Shown here one piece after another: positions 5,590 through 7,395 of a stretch of 7,395 bases of DNA. Both the position numbers and the translations under genes were made by a program. Location of the stretch: NCBI GenBank assembly GCA_025453505.1, contig JALOQG010000299.1, positions 1 to 7,395 on the forward strand, in the 5' to 3' direction. The notes beneath the pieces were generated by a model. It saw nothing but the letters and a program-made list of their open reading frames with translations. It did no database searches and was not told where the DNA came from. This stretch comes from Myxococcota bacterium. GTDB taxonomy: Bacteria; Myxococcota_A; UBA9160; PR03. Every line of letters starts with the position of its first letter. Positions within the stretch are counted from its first letter, which is position 1.

Positions 5590-7125
5590 ATGGCGATCGT
5601 CGAGGTGTTGCAGGCAGCCAGTGCGGGCGAACGCCGCCGGCTCCTGCTGCGCAGCCCTGCGACGCTCGAGTCGCTCGGTGAGATCGACGTCGCGACGGCC
5701 GACGACGTGCGTGCCGCCGTCGAGGGCGCGCGGAAGGCGCAACCCGCGTGGGCCGAAGCGGGCTTCGACGCACGCGCCCGTCACCTGCGCCGCGCAGTGC
5801 GCGTGCTGCTCGCACGGGAGGGCGAGTTCGCCGCGGCGATCGCGCGCGAGACCGGCAAGCCGGAACTCGAGATCCTCTCGGCCGAGATCGTCGCCGCATG
5901 CGACGCGCTCGAGTACTACGCCAAGCGCGCGAAGAAGGTGCTCGCCGATCGGACCGTGCCGTTGCACCTGATGAAGTCGAAGAAGCTGCGCCTCGTGCAC
6001 AAGCCGCTCGGCGTCGTCGGCATCATCACGCCCTGGAACTTCCCGTTCATCCTCGCGCTCAACCCGACGGTGCAGGCGCTCGCCGCCGGCAATGCGGTGG
6101 TGCTGAAACCCTCCGAGGCGACACCGATGACGGGTCGGCTCGTCGAGGAGCTGTTTCGCGAGGCGGGCCTGCCCGAAGGTCTCGTCACCTGCGTGCTCGG
6201 CGACGGCGAGACCGGCGCCGCGCTCGTCGAAGCGGGCGTCGACAAGATCGCCTTCACCGGCAGCGTGCGGACGGGACGCAAGGTCGCCGAGTCGTGCGGA
6301 CGCCAGCTGATCCCGTGCACGCTCGAGCTCGGCGGCAAGGACCCGATGATCGTGTGCGCCGACGCCGATCTCGAGCGCGCCGCCGCGGGCGCGGTGTTCG
6401 GCGCCTTCGCCAACGCCGGACAGATCTGCGTCTCGACCGAGCGCGTCTACGTGACCGAGCCGATCGCCGACGCGTTCATCCGCAAGGTGGTGGAGAAGAC
6501 CGCGCAGCTCCGCCAGGGTCCGGAGGGCGAAGCGGACGTCGGGCCGATGATCTGGCCGCCGCAGCTCGAAGTCGTCGAGGCGCACGTCGCCGACGCCGTC
6601 GCGCGCGGCGCGCGTGTGCTCGCGGGCGGCCGCCGCAATCCGCGCTGGGCCGGGCTCTACTTCGAGCCGACCGTGCTGGTCGACGTCACGCACGACATGC
6701 TGGTGATGCGTGAGGAGAGTTTCGGACCGCTGCTTCCGATCCAGCGCGTGCGCGACGAGGCGGAGGCGCTGCGTCTCGCCAACGACTCGCGCTACGGCCT
6801 CAACGCCAACGTATGGACGCGCGACAAGCGCCGGGGCGTCGAGCTGGCGCGCTCGATCGAGTCCGGCTGTGCGGTCGTCAACGACTGCCTGATCACGTAC
6901 GGAATCCCCGAGTCGCCCTTTGGCGGCGTGAAGGCGAGCGGTATCGGGCGCGTGAACGGCGACCTCGGCCTCAAGGGCTACTGCCAGGTGCAGTCGATCG
7001 TGGTGGATCGCTTCGGCGCGAAGTCGGAGCTGCTCTGGTTCCCGTACGGTGCGCGCAAGGCGCGGCTGCTGCGCCGCCTGCTGCGCTTCGTGTGGGGCAC
7101 ACCGCTCGGGCGGTGGCTGTCGTGA
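5590..7125 (+). CDS. NAD(P)+-dependent aldehyde dehydrogenase
   Basis: Oxidises an aldehyde to the carboxylic acid with NAD+ or NADP+. The 511 residues match the usual family length of about 480-510. Seen: the oxyanion-hole Asn150 in T-P-W-N-F-P (147-152); Lys173 in L-K-P-S-E, which binds the cofactor; F-T-G-S (222-225) of the nucleotide fold; the general base Glu246 in L-E-L-G-G-K; the nucleophile Cys280 in G-Q-I-C; E-E-S-F-G-P (375-380); and S-P-F-G-G-V-K-A-S-G (442-451). All catalytic residues are present. After about residue 475 there is a basic and aromatic tail with an Arg/Leu-rich stretch (A-R-L-L-R-R-L-L-R-F, 491-500) that could be an amphipathic, membrane-associating helix. The product is cytosolic or peripheral. 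It is divergent from the PLP/GMC operon, and a UspA gene follows 34 bases downstream. The exact aldehyde is unknown; a role after the GMC alcohol oxidation is inferred from context only. Confidence 0.95.
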   Translation: MAIVEVLQAASAGERRRLLLRSPATLESLGEIDVATADDVRAAVEGARKAQPAWAEAGFDARARHLRRAVRVLLAREGEFAAAIARETGKPELEILSAEIVAACDALEYYAKRAKKVLADRTVPLHLMKSKKLRLVHKPLGVVGIITPWNFPFILALNPTVQALAAGNAVVLKPSEATPMTGRLVEELFREAGLPEGLVTCVLGDGETGAALVEAGVDKIAFTGSVRTGRKVAESCGRQLIPCTLELGGKDPMIVCADADLERAAAGAVFGAFANAGQICVSTERVYVTEPIADAFIRKVVEKTAQLRQGPEGEADVGPMIWPPQLEVVEAHVADAVARGARVLAGGRRNPRWAGLYFEPTVLVDVTHDMLVMREESFGPLLPIQRVRDEAEALRLANDSRYGLNANVWTRDKRRGVELARSIESGCAVVNDCLITYGIPESPFGGVKASGIGRVNGDLGLKGYCQVQSIVVDRFGAKSELLWFPYGARKARLLRRLLRFVWGTPLGRWLS

Positions 7126-7159
7126 CTCCCGGGCCCGGAAGCGGACGCGAGGTTCGAGC

Positions 7160-7395
7160 ATGATCGAGACGGTGCTGATCGCAACGGATGGTTCGGAGGC
7201 GGCGGCTTCGGCCGAGCGCTACGGCGTCGCGCTTTGCGCCGGGCTCGGCGCGCGCGCGGCCGGTGTCTCGGTGGTGGAGGATCGCTGCACGGGTGGGTTG
7301 CGCAGCAGCGCCGTGCCGGTGACGCCGCCGCCGCTCGACGCCGTCGAGGCGTTCCTCGGTGCGCGCGCCGATGCCGCGTGCCGGCAGCTCGGCGA
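7160..7395 (+). CDS. Universal stress protein UspA-family (partial, runs off right edge)
   Basis: Only the first 78 codons are visible. The start M-I-E-T-V-L-I-A-T-D-G-S-E is the typical first beta strand and loop of UspA-like proteins, with the Asp that contacts the adenine base in ATP-binding members. Next come an Ala-rich helix (A-A-A-S-A-E-R-Y) and a second strand (A-A-G-V-S-V-V-E-D). The C-terminal ATP-binding glycine motif G-x2-G-x9-G-S/T would lie beyond the window, so ATP binding and a possible second Usp domain cannot be judged. GAGG at 7149-7152, seven bases before the ATG, supports the start. The gap to the ALDH stop is only 34 bases without a clear terminator, so read-through from the ALDH promoter is likely. 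Confidence 0.85.
   Translation, partial: MIETVLIATDGSEAAASAERYGVALCAGLGARAAGVSVVEDRCTGGLRSSAVPVTPPPLDAVEAFLGARADAACRQLG

Noticed and set aside
7129..7138. Palindrome CCGGGCCCGG after the ALDH stop as a terminator
   Set aside because: There is no loop and no following T run, so it is unlikely to act as an intrinsic terminator. It could arise by chance in GC-rich DNA.
3937..7161. A 1074-codon minus-strand frame spanning the small subunit, PLP gene and ALDH region
   Set aside because: Only its last 123 codons (from ATG 4308) encode a real protein. The rest is antisense or out of frame to the PLP enzyme and ALDH, both of which have intact family motifs.

Overview
The window is very GC-rich and almost fully coding, with G or C at most third codon positions, no tRNA or rRNA, and no mobile element or CRISPR array. 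The genes are ordinary bacterial chromosomal ones. Style and content (GMC oxidoreductase with a small twin-arginine subunit, ALDH, CBS-pair protein, UspA) would suit a Myxococcota- or Deltaproteobacteria-like organism or another high-GC Gram-negative. That placement is an inference and is weak.

Layout, left to right. (1) Minus strand, 1-1786: a two-gene unit of a small unrecognised helical protein (1328-1786) followed, with a TTGA stop/start overlap, by a polytopic membrane protein that runs off the left edge. The membrane protein ends in a soluble module resembling the C-terminal half of type II secretion pseudopilins, then an acidic tail. (2) Plus strand, 1873-2379: a free-standing CBS-pair protein, divergent from unit 1. 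(3) Minus strand, 2381-5438: a tightly coupled three-gene operon. In transcription order it holds a PLP enzyme of the D-cysteine desulfhydrase/ACC deaminase fold, a 123-residue twin-arginine-signal subunit, and a GMC flavoprotein oxidoreductase. Both junctions are ATGA overlaps. (4) An intergenic region of about 150 bp with a perfect TTGACA -35 box facing right. (5) Plus strand, 5590-7125: an NAD(P)+-dependent aldehyde dehydrogenase. (6) Plus strand, 7160 to the right edge: the start of a UspA-type universal stress protein.

The most coherent reading of the right two thirds is an oxidation module. The GMC enzyme, probably carried to the periplasm by its small Tat-signal partner, would oxidise an alcohol or sugar. 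The divergent ALDH would oxidise an aldehyde to an acid. The PLP enzyme has an altered active-site motif, so its substrate is uncertain. The GMC/small-subunit pair resembles the gamma/alpha 'hitchhiker' arrangement of FAD glucose and fructose dehydrogenases, including a Cys-x5-Cys-x3-Cys cluster. No cytochrome subunit lies in the window. None of the functions is proven by sequence alone, and I see no clearly new type of system here, only a few unusual variants of known families.
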